Shown: piece after piece, positions 6,120 to 6,161 of the stretch | Layout of the letters: the number at the start of each line of letters is the position of its first letter | Numbering within the stretch: position 1 is the first letter of the stretch | Source: UBA5972 sp002430125 | GTDB lineage: Bacteria > Pseudomonadota > Alphaproteobacteria > Rhodobacterales > Rhodobacteraceae | Direction of reading: 5' to 3' | Assembly: GCA_937892915.1 (NCBI GenBank) | Contig: CALBIC010000089.1 | Location: 1-6,161 of the forward strand | DNA: 6,161 bases | The notes under the pieces: generated by a model | What the model saw: the letters and a program-made list of their open reading frames with translations, nothing else | The model's database searches: none | What the model was told of the DNA's origin: nothing | Position numbers and translations under genes: made by a program

Positions 6120-6153
6120 CGCGGCTGCGCGGGGATATTTTCAAAAGTTGATG
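6120..6153 (+). other. Intergenic tail with a short hairpin and a GGGATATTTT motif
   Basis: Eleven bases after the paaZ stop, CGCG-GCTG-CGCG (6120-6131) can form a 4-bp GC stem, and a four-T run follows at 6138-6141. This is at best a weak terminator. GGGGATATTTTCAAAAG (6131-6147) resembles a short intergenic motif that I recall as frequent in Rhodobacteraceae genomes. An 11-bp part (GGGATATTTTC) recurs inverted at 140-150, on the far side of the cluster. Confidence 0.3.
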
Positions 6154-6161
6154 CGATTTTG

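Overview
The window is a five-gene segment of an aerobic phenylacetate (phenylacetyl-CoA, paa) degradation locus. It is most likely from an alphaproteobacterium, probably in or near the Rhodobacteraceae. The taxon is inferred from protein style, moderately high GC, a TetR-type regulator instead of the enterobacterial GntR-type PaaX, and a GGGATATTTT-type intergenic motif that I recall from that family; no search was possible.

Layout. Bases 1-300 hold no convincing gene. At most they contain the last nine codons of a plus-strand gene (stop at 28-30), two T-runs and short repeats. From 301 to 3853 four minus-strand genes form a compact operon, in transcription order paaI (hotdog thioesterase), paaJ/pcaF (3-oxoadipyl-CoA thiolase), paaK (phenylacetate-CoA ligase) and paaR (TetR-family regulator). 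Gene spacing is 3 nt, 2 nt and a 1-nt TGATG overlap. A 219-bp divergent control region (3854-4072) follows. It carries two operator-like dyads with a common CGAC..GT core, one of them a perfect 26-bp palindrome, and a third AT-rich dyad between them. Plus-strand paaZ (bifunctional aldehyde dehydrogenase / ring-opening hydratase) fills 4073-6109, and a short intergenic tail ends the window.

How the genes work together. PaaK activates phenylacetate to phenylacetyl-CoA. The epoxidase PaaABC(D)E and isomerase PaaG, absent here, would make the ring-epoxide and then oxepin-CoA. PaaZ opens the oxepin ring with its C-terminal hydratase domain and oxidises the aldehyde with its N-terminal domain. PaaJ performs the thiolytic cleavages (with PaaF and PaaH, also absent) to acetyl-CoA and succinyl-CoA. 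PaaI clears CoA dead ends. PaaR, made from the last gene of the operon, probably represses both divergent promoters until an aryl-CoA inducer appears.

The coding content is ordinary and intact, and I see no novel system. The most interesting part is the divergent operator region. Two upstream in-frame start extensions (paaK, paaZ) and one for paaI were trimmed using ribosome-binding sites, family alignment from memory and operator position.
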